A stretch of DNA of 5,659 nt from an uncultured Bacilli bacterium (GCA_944358755.1 CALVRY010000073.1:1-5659), one strand, 5' to 3'; shown: positions 1 to 5,659, numbered from the stretch's first letter. Numbers and translations are program-made. Notes: generated by a model not told the origin, from the letters alone.

Positions 1-461
1 TCTAACTTAAAAACTTTTTGTGCCTTGTCTTCTTTTGCTCCTGCAAGATAAGAAAAATCAACATCAACTAAAGTTATGCCCATCTTTTTATATGATTTTA
101 AACTTTGTTCAGTGATATTTAAAAAATTAACGCCAAGTGGATATAATTTATTTTCTTTAATAAATTCCTTAAGTGGTAAAACTCCCACATCACCAACTTT
201 AACTAATTCAATATTTGAATTTTCAAGTTGATTTTTAGCTTGAATCCAATATCTACCATCCGCAAATAAGTAAGCTTTATCTTGAGTTATTAAAACTTGT
301 CCTGCACTTCCCGTAAATGGACAAAAGTATTTTCTTTCAGCTAGATAATAATCACTAACATATTCACTATTATGCGGATCACTTGTGAAAATTAAATAAG
401 CTTTTAATCCTTTTTCTTTTAAGATTTCTTGAAGTTTTTGGATATTTTTTACATCAAACAT
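1..461 (-). CDS. pepP: Xaa-Pro aminopeptidase (M24B family), N-terminal part; runs off the window
   Basis: Partial gene: 153 codons from ATG at 459-461, with the 3' part outside the window. The family removes N-terminal residues preceding proline, in the cytoplasm, using a two-metal centre in a C-terminal pita-bread domain that is not visible here. What is visible is the creatinase-type N-terminal domain. Residues 25-38 (FTSDPHNSEYVSDY), FTGSAGQVLIT at 49-59 and LFADGRYWIQA at 65-75 match the characteristic motifs of aminopeptidase P. No stop interrupts the frame. Only a weak Shine-Dalgarno (GAAAG, about 9 bases upstream) precedes the ATG, and the upstream gap contains a promoter-like element. 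It follows the decarboxylase gene in the same direction after 76 bases. The family call is secure. The exact symbol, and whether the catalytic domain is intact, cannot be judged from this window. Confidence 0.9.
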   Translation of the reverse strand, partial: MFDVKNIQKLQEILKEKGLKAYLIFTSDPHNSEYVSDYYLAERKYFCPFTGSAGQVLITQDKAYLFADGRYWIQAKNQLENSNIELVKVGDVGVLPLKEFIKENKLYPLGVNFLNITEQSLKSYKKMGITLVDVDFSYLAGAKEDKAQKVFKL

Positions 462-490
462 AAAAACACACTTTCTATAAATTTATTATA

Positions 491-519
491 TTTATATAAC
501 TTTTGCAGGGTTTTTGCAA
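491..519 (-). promoter_or_regulatory. Candidate sigma-A promoter of the aminopeptidase gene
   Basis: On the minus strand, TTGCAA (514-519) is followed after 17 bases by TATAAA (491-496), with more TATAAT-like sequence just beyond. Transcription would begin near 484, giving a leader of about 23 bases before the ATG at 461. The spacing is ideal and the -10 is close to consensus, but chance matches are common in such AT-rich DNA. If real, it makes the aminopeptidase at least partly independent of the upstream decarboxylase gene. No convincing terminator lies between the two genes. Confidence 0.5.
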
Positions 520-537
520 AAAATATGCATATAAAAA

Positions 538-2010
538 TTAATCTTCATCTTCATCAACTACACTTACTTCGTTGGCCCCATCCCAATCACTAAGTATAGT
601 TGCTTTCTTTTTAAGATAATAATTAATTTCTTGAATAACTTCTTTTGTGAAAACTTCTCCTGGAATAATAACTGGAATTCCTGGTGGATAAATCATGATC
701 ATTTCTTTAGAGATTTTTCCGATTGCATCTTTTAATTTACAAACTTTTAAAGGTCCATGATATGCATTTCTTGGTCTAATTTTCATTTCTGGGAAACCAC
801 TCATATAATGGTGATTTTCATAAACAATGCTTTCATCATAATATTTACTAGAAATATCTTTTAAAGCATTAACAATTACATCAACATCTTCTTTGGTGCT
901 ACCGATTGTAAAAAGAAGCAAGAAAACATAAGTTTCAGCGAGTTCAATTTGAATACGATATTTATCTTTTAATAATTTATATAATTCAAAGCCAGTAATT
1001 TTTAATTTATCAATCTCAACGCAAAGTTTAGTTTCATCATAACTAAAAGAGCCACATTCATTTACAAAATAGTCTTTACTATGAGCAATAAATCCAGGAA
1101 TTTTGTCTATTTGTTCCTTTGCAAGTTTAGCAAGTTCTACTGCTTCTTTAATCTTTTCTTCACCGTTAAAAACTAAATATTTTCTAGCGGCATCAAGGGA
1201 TGCGATTAAAATTGAACTTGGCGAAGTTGTCGTTAATAAATTGAATGATTTATTAACATAGTATTTTGGCACTCTATCTCCCTTAACAAGTAAGACACTA
1301 GATTGAGTTAAACTACCACCAGTTTTATGTATGCTTAAAGTTGACATATCTGCACCAGCTTCCATAGCAGATGAAGGCATCAAATTAGAAAAATAAAAAT
1401 GTGAACCATGTGCTTCATCAACTAAAACAATTTTGTCGTGTAAATGTGCATATTCAACAATGCGTTTTAGATCACAGGTTGCACCAAAATAAGTTGGATT
1501 AATGATAAAAATAGCTTTTGCATCAGGATTTTCATCAATTGCTTTTTTCCATTCATCAAAGGAAATTTGATTAACAATTTCAGTTCTTTTATCAATCTCT
1601 GGCATGATAAAAATTGGAACAGCACCACTTAAAATTAAGCCATTAATTACAGATTTATGACAATTTCTAGGTAAAATTACTTTGTCATTAGCCTGAAGAG
1701 CACTTAAAAACATTATTAAGTTTCCACTTGTTGACCCATTAATTAAAAATTTACAATAATCAGCTCCGCAAGCTTTAGCAAATAAATCTTGTGCTTCTTT
1801 AATTACGCCAGTAGGATGAGCAATATTATCCATTCCACGAGGACAGTTGACATCATTTTGATAAACAATATGTGTAAAAATCTTATCAAAATCAGTTTTG
1901 ATGTGCCCTTGATGATGACCAGGTACATCAAAAACAGTCGTATGTTCTTTAAGATACTTAGCGTAGGCCTTTAAATAAGGAGTCTTTTTTTGTTCATCTC
2001 TGTCAAACAT
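538..2010 (-). CDS. speA: Orn/Lys/Arg decarboxylase, SpeA-like (probable arginine decarboxylase)
   Basis: A 490-residue, PLP-dependent, fold-type I decarboxylase of the short Gram-positive type, matching Bacillus SpeA in length and along its whole sequence as I recall it. Family members decarboxylate arginine, lysine or ornithine to a polyamine or its precursor in the cytoplasm. Visible landmarks are VPGHHQG (29-35), the PLP-phosphate loop GSTSGN (92-97), INPTYFG (170-176), DEAHGSH (198-204, with the Asp that contacts the PLP ring nitrogen) and SIHKTGGSLTQSS (226-238), where K229 should form the Schiff base. IMIYPPGIPVIIPGE (438-452) is typical of the C-terminal domain. The ATG has a Shine-Dalgarno 7 bases upstream. 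It ends in an acidic tail (VVDEDED). Substrate cannot be fixed from sequence alone; arginine is favoured by resemblance to SpeA. The gene appears complete, and the neighbouring pepP-like gene is not an obvious pathway partner. Confidence 0.93.
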   Translation of the reverse strand: MFDRDEQKKTPYLKAYAKYLKEHTTVFDVPGHHQGHIKTDFDKIFTHIVYQNDVNCPRGMDNIAHPTGVIKEAQDLFAKACGADYCKFLINGSTSGNLIMFLSALQANDKVILPRNCHKSVINGLILSGAVPIFIMPEIDKRTEIVNQISFDEWKKAIDENPDAKAIFIINPTYFGATCDLKRIVEYAHLHDKIVLVDEAHGSHFYFSNLMPSSAMEAGADMSTLSIHKTGGSLTQSSVLLVKGDRVPKYYVNKSFNLLTTTSPSSILIASLDAARKYLVFNGEEKIKEAVELAKLAKEQIDKIPGFIAHSKDYFVNECGSFSYDETKLCVEIDKLKITGFELYKLLKDKYRIQIELAETYVFLLLFTIGSTKEDVDVIVNALKDISSKYYDESIVYENHHYMSGFPEMKIRPRNAYHGPLKVCKLKDAIGKISKEMIMIYPPGIPVIIPGEVFTKEVIQEINYYLKKKATILSDWDGANEVSVVDEDED

Positions 2011-2017
2011 AAATAAG

Positions 2018-2021
2018 TCCT
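2018..2021 (-). promoter_or_regulatory. Shine-Dalgarno of the decarboxylase gene
   Basis: AGGA on the minus strand lies 7 bases before the ATG at 2008-2010 and supports that start over later in-frame ATGs. Confidence 0.65.
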
Positions 2022-2128
2022 AAATCGATAATAATTATAAATATTTTTTTGTAAATTAAAATAATTTTTTGCGTAAATTTAATCGAAACATTGCACAAAG
2101 ATTTTCGTGAGATAAATTGTTCATAAAA

Positions 2129-2157
2129 TTTGTAAACTACGTGGTTTTTATTGTAAA
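2129..2157 (-). promoter_or_regulatory. Candidate promoter of the decarboxylase gene, with a palindrome in its spacer
   Basis: TTTACA (2152-2157) and TACAAA (2129-2134) are separated by 17 bases on the minus strand and would give a leader of about 110 bases. The spacer contains the near-palindrome AAACCACGTAGTTT (2134-2147, minus strand), which is symmetric except for one base pair and could be an operator. An alternative -10, TATAAT at 2034-2039, lies closer to the gene but lacks a recognisable -35. Both are tentative. The rest of the gap between 2011 and 2198 is very AT-rich and shows no gene I would defend. Confidence 0.3.
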
Positions 2158-2198
2158 ACTAAAAGAGAATACTAGTAAGAAAGTGGTTTAAATTGAAT

Positions 2199-2769
2199 TT
2201 ATCCATCATCAATTTCAAAAAGAAACGATTCATATCCAGTACCTACTTTACTAATGACCTGTTCAAAATCTACTGCACCATTATCATCGCAAAATACAAT
2301 ACTAAAGCCAATTTCTCCACTATTTATTCCAAAATCTTTAAAATCAAAAGTGTAGGTAATAAAATCTGTAAATTTTGACTTATTAACTTTGATTGTGCCA
2401 TCTTCTCTACAAATATTCATAATATACTTGTCTTTGGAAGGGAAATCTTTTAATTCTTTATAATCACTATAAACAATTTCTTCGTATACATCTCTGCATA
2501 GCACTTCTATAAAAAACCTCCATTCCAGGGCACAGAACCTCAATATATATTTCATAAAAATCGCTTGGTGCACCTGGATATACATCGATTTCAAATGAAG
2601 ATGCAGGTTGAATTCGCTTGGCTCTTAAACCTACATTAAGTGTAGAACCTAGATCGCACACACCTTTACAAATTTCACAATCTAATCCTGCAGTTATATA
2701 TTCGTTCTCAGGATTGCAAGAACTAAGTAAGAGGACCGGGATTAAAAGAATTAATTTTTTTATATTTAT
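2199..2769 (-). pseudogene. Decayed lipoprotein gene: start codon lost and frameshifted
   Basis: Two overlapping frames join into one protein of about 189 residues if one base is removed from the A6 run at 2511-2516. The first frame opens with a textbook lipoprotein signal, (M)NIKKLILLIPVLLLSSC, with lipobox LLSSC and the lipidated Cys about residue 18. The codon where Met belongs (2767-2769) reads ATA. A stop lies two codons before it, and no Shine-Dalgarno precedes it. After the signal comes a Cys-rich stretch (DCEICKGVC, 30-38). The frame then continues to about 2516 and switches to the other frame (about IEVLCRDVYEEIVYSD) through to TAA at 2199-2201. I do not recognise the mature domain; the intact product would be exported and membrane-anchored. 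The length and composition of both halves look protein-like rather than random. The frameshift could be a sequencing error in a homopolymer, but the missing ATG and ribosome binding site cannot be explained that way. It starts 22 bases past the endonuclease stop. Confidence 0.72.
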
Positions 2770-2771
2770 TT

Positions 2772-2790
2772 TTTACGATAAAATCGTAAA
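2772..2790 (-). terminator. Perfect 8-bp stem-loop after the endonuclease stop; weak terminator candidate
   Basis: TTTACGAT and ATCGTAAA are separated by three bases and begin two bases after the endonuclease stop codon. On the minus-strand transcript the stem is followed by A-rich sequence, not a U-tract, and it has only two G-C pairs. It is therefore a poor intrinsic terminator. It may instead protect the mRNA 3' end, or simply mark the edge of the restriction cassette. Confidence 0.3.
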
Positions 2791-2791
2791 T

Positions 2792-3679
2792 CTATTTCTC
2801 ATTTTCGTCTACAGTATAATCTTCAATATAATTCAAAGCGCCATTTTCAAGATCATTAATATTAAAGACTGTAGGTAAAACATCAAAAGTTTCTTCTAAA
2901 TTATGTCTTGCATCGTCCCAACCTTTACCATCTGTTAGCCAAATAAAAGTAAAATTTTTAATTGATTTAGATTCAATAGCTAAAGTTTTATAACTTCTAG
3001 CTGTTTCATTTAACTTAGAACCGCTGCTATTATAGAAATTACATTCAATAACATAAACTCTATTATTTTTAATAAAGGCAAAATCAAACCTTTTTTCAGT
3101 TTTGCCATTATTACTAATCGGAGAAAGGTCTAATTTAAATTTGTTTTCAAGCTGAGTTTTTGTTATTTCTTTAAAATAAGTTTCATCTTTTTTATAGCCA
3201 AATTTTACTAGTTGAGATTCGACAAAGCTTTCAAAAGAATGACCAGTTCTATTTTTTCTTGCATTTGAATCTAAACCGACTTCCACGCCTGTTACATAAT
3301 CAACCAAATTATTAACGATATGATTTGATAATAGCTCGAATAGTCCTGTTTTTTCCATGAATGTAGCATATTCATTAATTGTATAATTTGGTTTTTTAAA
3401 ATTAAAAGCATATGTTTGACTAACATCATTGACAGTAATTTCGTGTTCTCTTTTCGCTAAAAGAATCGGAATTGCTTTTAAAACTTCTGGATATTTTTCG
3501 CATAATTTTACAAATTCATTTTTTATGTTTTTTAAACCAATTAACGAATTCAAGATATTCAATTCCACTTTAATCGAATCAACATTTTTATATACTTTTT
3601 GGAAATCCGTATAATAGTCCCACGTAGCGATATTATCGCTAAATGTCTCATGCCGTTTATTAAAATTTCTATCTGCCAT
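2792..3679 (-). CDS. dpnB: DpnII/MboI-family Type II restriction endonuclease (GATC)
   Basis: A 295-residue protein, close to the roughly 290 residues of DpnII. The family cuts unmethylated GATC in double-stranded DNA in the cytoplasm and is blocked by N6-methyladenine. The C-terminal half carries the diagnostic block RFDFAFIKNNRVYVIECNFY (197-216), followed by SKLNETARSYK (221-231) and GKGWDDAR (251-258). D199 and E212 are the likely metal ligands of a PD-(D/E)XK-type site, with N214 where many such enzymes have lysine; I believe this is normal in the family. The N-terminal half is less familiar. The ATG overlaps the stop of the preceding methyltransferase as TAATG and has the strongest Shine-Dalgarno in the window, so it is probably translated by coupling. 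The stop is TAG. The specificity is inferred from family membership and from the two matching methyltransferases. No sign of damage. Confidence 0.92.
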   Translation of the reverse strand: MADRNFNKRHETFSDNIATWDYYTDFQKVYKNVDSIKVELNILNSLIGLKNIKNEFVKLCEKYPEVLKAIPILLAKREHEITVNDVSQTYAFNFKKPNYTINEYATFMEKTGLFELLSNHIVNNLVDYVTGVEVGLDSNARKNRTGHSFESFVESQLVKFGYKKDETYFKEITKTQLENKFKLDLSPISNNGKTEKRFDFAFIKNNRVYVIECNFYNSSGSKLNETARSYKTLAIESKSIKNFTFIWLTDGKGWDDARHNLEETFDVLPTVFNINDLENGALNYIEDYTVDENEK

Positions 3680-4470
3680 TATTGCTCCTCCTTCAAATTC
3701 AAAACATCTTGAATTCTTTTTTTAGCAATTTCAATAAAATTTTCGTCTTTTTCTATACCGATAAACTTTCTATTTAATTTTAACGCACAAACACCAGTGG
3801 TTCCACTGCCTAAAAATGGATCTAAGATTAAATCGCCTTCATTTGTTGAAGCTAGAATAATTCTTTCTAAAAGGGCTTCCGGTTTTTGAGCTACATGGTG
3901 TCCATATTTTTTCTCATCTTTTTTTGGAAGGTTTATTAGCCAAACATCTTTCATTTGCTTTCCGTTATTTTTTTCTTTCATTAAAGAATAATTAAAAGTA
4001 TGTTTACCCTTTTTATTTTTTGTTAATTGTTTTCTCGCCCAAAGTATAGTTTCGGTTGAGTTAGTAAAACATCTGCACGCAAGATTTGGTGCAGGATTTG
4101 GCTTTTGCCAAATAATATTATTAATTATAGAAAAGCCTTCCATTTCAAGCGCTACGCCAACCGAATAAATATTATGGAAAGTTCCACTAATCCAGATTGT
4201 GCCATTATCTTTTAGTATTCGGCGACACTCTTTTAGCCATTTTCTATTGTATTTAATTCTTTCATCGATTGTTAAAGTTGCATCCCAATTTCCTTTATTT
4301 ACAGTAACTTGTTTGCCTGAATGGCAGCTAATTCCGCCACTCGACAAGAAATAAGGTGGATCGGCGAAAATCATATCAACTGTTTTTTCATCTATTTTTT
4401 TAAGTTGCTTAAAAGAATCTGATAAATATAGTTTTACATCATCATTATTAATAATTATTTTCGTTCTCAT
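3679..4470 (-). CDS. dpnA: DpnA-like N6-adenine methyltransferase (beta class, GATC)
   Basis: A 263-residue, beta-class DNA methyltransferase (N6_N4_Mtase family), close to the length of pneumococcal DpnA. It transfers methyl from S-adenosylmethionine to adenine, predicted in GATC. The beta-class order is clear: catalytic DPPY at 37-40 near the N-terminus, a recognition region in the middle, HHVAQKPEALLERII at 191-205, and the AdoMet-binding DPFLGSGTTG at 217-226 near the C-terminus. DpnA of Streptococcus pneumoniae also methylates single-stranded DNA and protects incoming plasmid DNA during transformation; whether this protein does so is inference. It lies 59 bases after the Dam-type gene and overlaps the endonuclease gene by one base. 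No Shine-Dalgarno precedes the ATG, which is unusual next to the strong one of its neighbour. It could be leaderless from an internal promoter or depend on readthrough from upstream. Confidence 0.93.
   Translation of the reverse strand: MRTKIIINNDDVKLYLSDSFKQLKKIDEKTVDMIFADPPYFLSSGGISCHSGKQVTVNKGNWDATLTIDERIKYNRKWLKECRRILKDNGTIWISGTFHNIYSVGVALEMEGFSIINNIIWQKPNPAPNLACRCFTNSTETILWARKQLTKNKKGKHTFNYSLMKEKNNGKQMKDVWLINLPKKDEKKYGHHVAQKPEALLERIILASTNEGDLILDPFLGSGTTGVCALKLNRKFIGIEKDENFIEIAKKRIQDVLNLKEEQ
3687..3693 (-). promoter_or_regulatory. Strong Shine-Dalgarno of the endonuclease gene
   Basis: AAGGAGG on the minus strand, 7 bases before the endonuclease ATG, lies inside the last codons of the preceding methyltransferase. 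It is the best ribosome binding site in the window and fixes the start at 3677-3679. Confidence 0.85.
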
Positions 4471-4476
4471 ATTTAA

Positions 4477-4505
4477 AATTTAATTATTTAATCAAGGTTT
4501 TGCAA
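4477..4505 (-). promoter_or_regulatory. Possible internal promoter for a leaderless dpnA transcript
   Basis: In the 59-base gap between the two methyltransferase genes, TTGCAA (4500-4505) is followed after 17 bases by TAAATT (4477-4482). Six bases later comes the dpnA ATG, so transcription would begin at or within a base of the start codon. This would explain the missing Shine-Dalgarno. Each hexamer matches consensus at only 4 of 6 positions and the region is extremely AT-rich, so the call is weak. Confidence 0.25.
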
Positions 4506-4529
4506 GCTTTTTAACTAATTAATGCAAGT

Positions 4530-5564
4530 TTAATAATTAGTAATAATAACTTCTTCAATCAATCCACGTCCAGATGCATCCGAATTTATCATTCTTTTAG
4601 CACTTACAACATGTATGTTAAAGTCTTTATAAAGTTCTCTAATAAAAGAAGTATTATGATTGCTAAGCATAACAAGAACACCTTTATTAGATAACTTTTT
4701 ATATACTTCAGCAAGTCTTATTTGTTCCTCTTTACCAAAACTATCTTTTGAATATGAAGTGAAAGAATTTTTATTTTCAGGAGTGTCATAAGGCGGATCG
4801 AAATATACAAAATCACCTTGTTTTGCACTTTTTACTGCTTCATCAAAATCTACACACAAATTAACAATTTTCTTATTCTTAAAGAAATTATGTAAAGCTA
4901 CGAAATTATTTTCATCAAATGTTTTTACTTTAGCTTTCTTTCCAGAAGGCACATTAAAATATCCTTTTGAATTAACTCTATATAGGCCATTAAAACATGC
5001 TTTATTCAAATAAATTAATCTCGCTGCTCTGATGTATATTGGTAAAGATAAAAAGTTTTCATCTTTGTCCATTGAACGAATTTCGTAATAATACTCTTCC
5101 GAATGATGCTCCTCATGTTCCTTTAATTCTGCTTTTAATTGTTCGAAAAGATAATCATCTTTAAAGCAATCATAAGCACACATCAATTCAGTGTTAGAAT
5201 CATTAATCACTGCCTTTTCAGGATGAACATTTAAAAAGAGAGCACCACTACCAACAAATGGCTCAAAATAACAATCATATTCAGAAGGCATTAATTTTTT
5301 TAATTTTTCTAATAATTGAGTTTTCCCGCCAGCCCATTTGACAAAAGGATGTAGGTCAATCTTAGGTGAAAAAAGTTGTCGAATATCAACTTTTAATGCA
5401 TCACTTATCCTTTGAATAGTATCAAGTGTAACATTCACTTTACCTTGTTCTATTTTCGAAATTTGAGGTCGATCAATCTCACATTTTACAGCCAAAATAT
5501 CTTGAGACATTCCTCTTTGAATTCTAAATTGCTTAACGTTGTTTCCAAAAACTTCTTGTATCAT
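4530..5564 (-). CDS. dpnM: Dam/DpnM-type N6-adenine methyltransferase fused to an N-terminal XRE helix-turn-helix
   Basis: A 344-residue protein of two parts. Residues about 5-65 form an XRE/Cro helix-turn-helix: NNVKQFRIQRGMSQDILA, then the recognition segment DRPQISKIEQG (31-41) and LDTIQRISDALKVDIRQLF. Residues about 73-344 form a D12-class (alpha) adenine methyltransferase of Dam/DpnM type. Landmarks are FVKWAGGKTQLL (74-85), the AdoMet loop EPFVGSGALF (101-110), LNKACFNGLYRVNSKGYFNV (186-205), catalytic DPPY (256-259) and the closing EEVIITNY. It should methylate adenine in double-stranded GATC and protect host DNA from the endonuclease encoded downstream. DpnM and Dam are about 280 residues, so the extra length is the HTH, which probably binds the operon's own promoter. 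An in-frame TAA lies two codons upstream, so this ATG is the first possible start; no clear Shine-Dalgarno precedes it. Autoregulation is inference. Confidence 0.94.
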   Translation of the reverse strand: MIQEVFGNNVKQFRIQRGMSQDILAVKCEIDRPQISKIEQGKVNVTLDTIQRISDALKVDIRQLFSPKIDLHPFVKWAGGKTQLLEKLKKLMPSEYDCYFEPFVGSGALFLNVHPEKAVINDSNTELMCAYDCFKDDYLFEQLKAELKEHEEHHSEEYYYEIRSMDKDENFLSLPIYIRAARLIYLNKACFNGLYRVNSKGYFNVPSGKKAKVKTFDENNFVALHNFFKNKKIVNLCVDFDEAVKSAKQGDFVYFDPPYDTPENKNSFTSYSKDSFGKEEQIRLAEVYKKLSNKGVLVMLSNHNTSFIRELYKDFNIHVVSAKRMINSDASGRGLIEEVIITNY

Positions 5565-5586
5565 AATTTACATTCAAAATTTTATC

Positions 5587-5604
5587 ATTTTAGTATATTA
5601 AAAT
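5587..5604. promoter_or_regulatory. Near-palindrome over the operon -10 box; candidate operator
   Basis: ATTTTAGTATATTAAAAT (plus strand) is an 18-base dyad that is symmetric except for one base pair. It covers the candidate -10 TATACT of the restriction-modification operon. This is where an autoregulatory HTH protein would be expected to bind, and the first gene encodes one. Low-complexity AT sequence produces such dyads by chance, so the support is positional. Confidence 0.35.
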
Positions 5605-5619
5605 CCACAATTTATACAA
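5592..5619 (-). promoter_or_regulatory. Candidate promoter of the restriction-modification operon
   Basis: TTGTAT (5614-5619) and TATACT (5592-5597) are separated by 16 bases on the minus strand and give a short leader of about 20 bases before the ATG at 5564. An alternative is the extended -10 TGATAAAAT at 5579-5587, which would start transcription within about ten bases of the ATG. No strong Shine-Dalgarno is present in either leader. The remaining sequence to the window end at 5659 shows no gene. Confidence 0.45.
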
Positions 5620-5659
5620 ATAAAATATTGAACACCATAATAAAAATCTGTAAATAGAT

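Noticed and set aside
511..532. Palindromes TTTTTGCAAAAA and ATATGCATAT between the decarboxylase and aminopeptidase genes, considered as a terminator.
   Set aside because: Both are self-centred with no loop and very low GC, so they would not form a stable RNA hairpin; the region reads better as a promoter.
1789..1974. Plus-strand ORFs inside the decarboxylase gene and, similarly, at 3429-3614 and 5412-5657.
   Set aside because: They are shadows opposite conserved coding sequence, with no ribosome sites and no recognisable domains.
2056..2124. A 22-codon minus-strand ORF (MNNLSHENLCAMFRLNLRKKLF) upstream of the decarboxylase gene, with Arg and Lys codons, considered as a leader peptide.
   Set aside because: It has no Shine-Dalgarno, begins about where the candidate transcript would start, and shows no attenuator hairpins; ORFs of this size are expected by chance.
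2618..2878. Plus-strand ORF of 86 codons spanning the lipoprotein pseudogene and the end of the endonuclease gene.
   Set aside because: It is antisense to better-supported reading frames with family motifs or a lipobox, and its Ile/Phe-rich sequence is typical of the reverse complement of AT-rich coding DNA.
2792..5564. The three-gene cassette considered as a new defence system.
   Set aside because: All three proteins carry family-specific motifs of the known DpnII/MboI system in the known gene order; only the HTH fusion and expression signals look unusual.
2777..5585. GATAAAAT occurs in opposite orientation near both ends of the restriction cassette (2777-2784 and 5578-5585), considered as terminal inverted repeats.
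   Set aside because: Eight bases of mostly A and T are expected by chance in this composition, and neither copy is at a definable boundary. No transposase or target duplication was seen.

Overview
The window is AT-rich (about 30% GC by eye on sampled lines). Every supportable gene lies on the minus strand, so it reads right to left. Reading frames are intact with TGG for tryptophan, stops are TAA or TAG, and no TGA needs to be read as sense. This fits the standard bacterial code rather than the Mycoplasma code. The gene content (a Bacillus-like SpeA decarboxylase, a creatinase-type aminopeptidase P, a DpnII/MboI-type restriction system) and the base composition suggest a low-GC Firmicute or a Mollicutes-related Bacilli lineage. 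Genus cannot be called from the window.

Right part (5619 to 2772): a complete Type II restriction-modification cassette of the DpnII/MboI family, predicted to act on GATC, in the order dpnM, dpnA, dpnB. The first gene is a Dam-type adenine methyltransferase carrying an extra N-terminal XRE/Cro helix-turn-helix, so it probably also regulates the operon. The second is a beta-class adenine methyltransferase like DpnA. The third is a DpnII-like endonuclease whose ATG overlaps the dpnA stop by one base (TAATG) behind a very strong Shine-Dalgarno. A near-palindrome covers the -10 box of the candidate operon promoter. A small perfect stem-loop lies just after the endonuclease stop.

Middle (2769 to 2199): a decayed lipoprotein gene. 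Its signal peptide and lipobox are readable, but the expected ATG reads ATA, there is no ribosome binding site, and an A6 run at 2511-2516 puts the two halves in different frames. It begins almost against the 3' end of the restriction cassette, so the cassette may have displaced its 5' end.

Left part (2157 to 1): an intact SpeA-like Orn/Lys/Arg decarboxylase, probably for polyamine synthesis. It is followed by the N-terminal third or so of a pepP-like Xaa-Pro aminopeptidase that runs off the window and has its own good candidate promoter in the 76-base gap.

No RNA gene, insertion sequence, CRISPR array or origin was seen, and no gene-free stretch exceeds 300 bases. The most notable points are the HTH-methyltransferase fusion with its candidate operator, the translation signals that differ between methylase and nuclease genes, and the doubly damaged lipoprotein gene at the cassette edge. 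I do not see a wholly new system.
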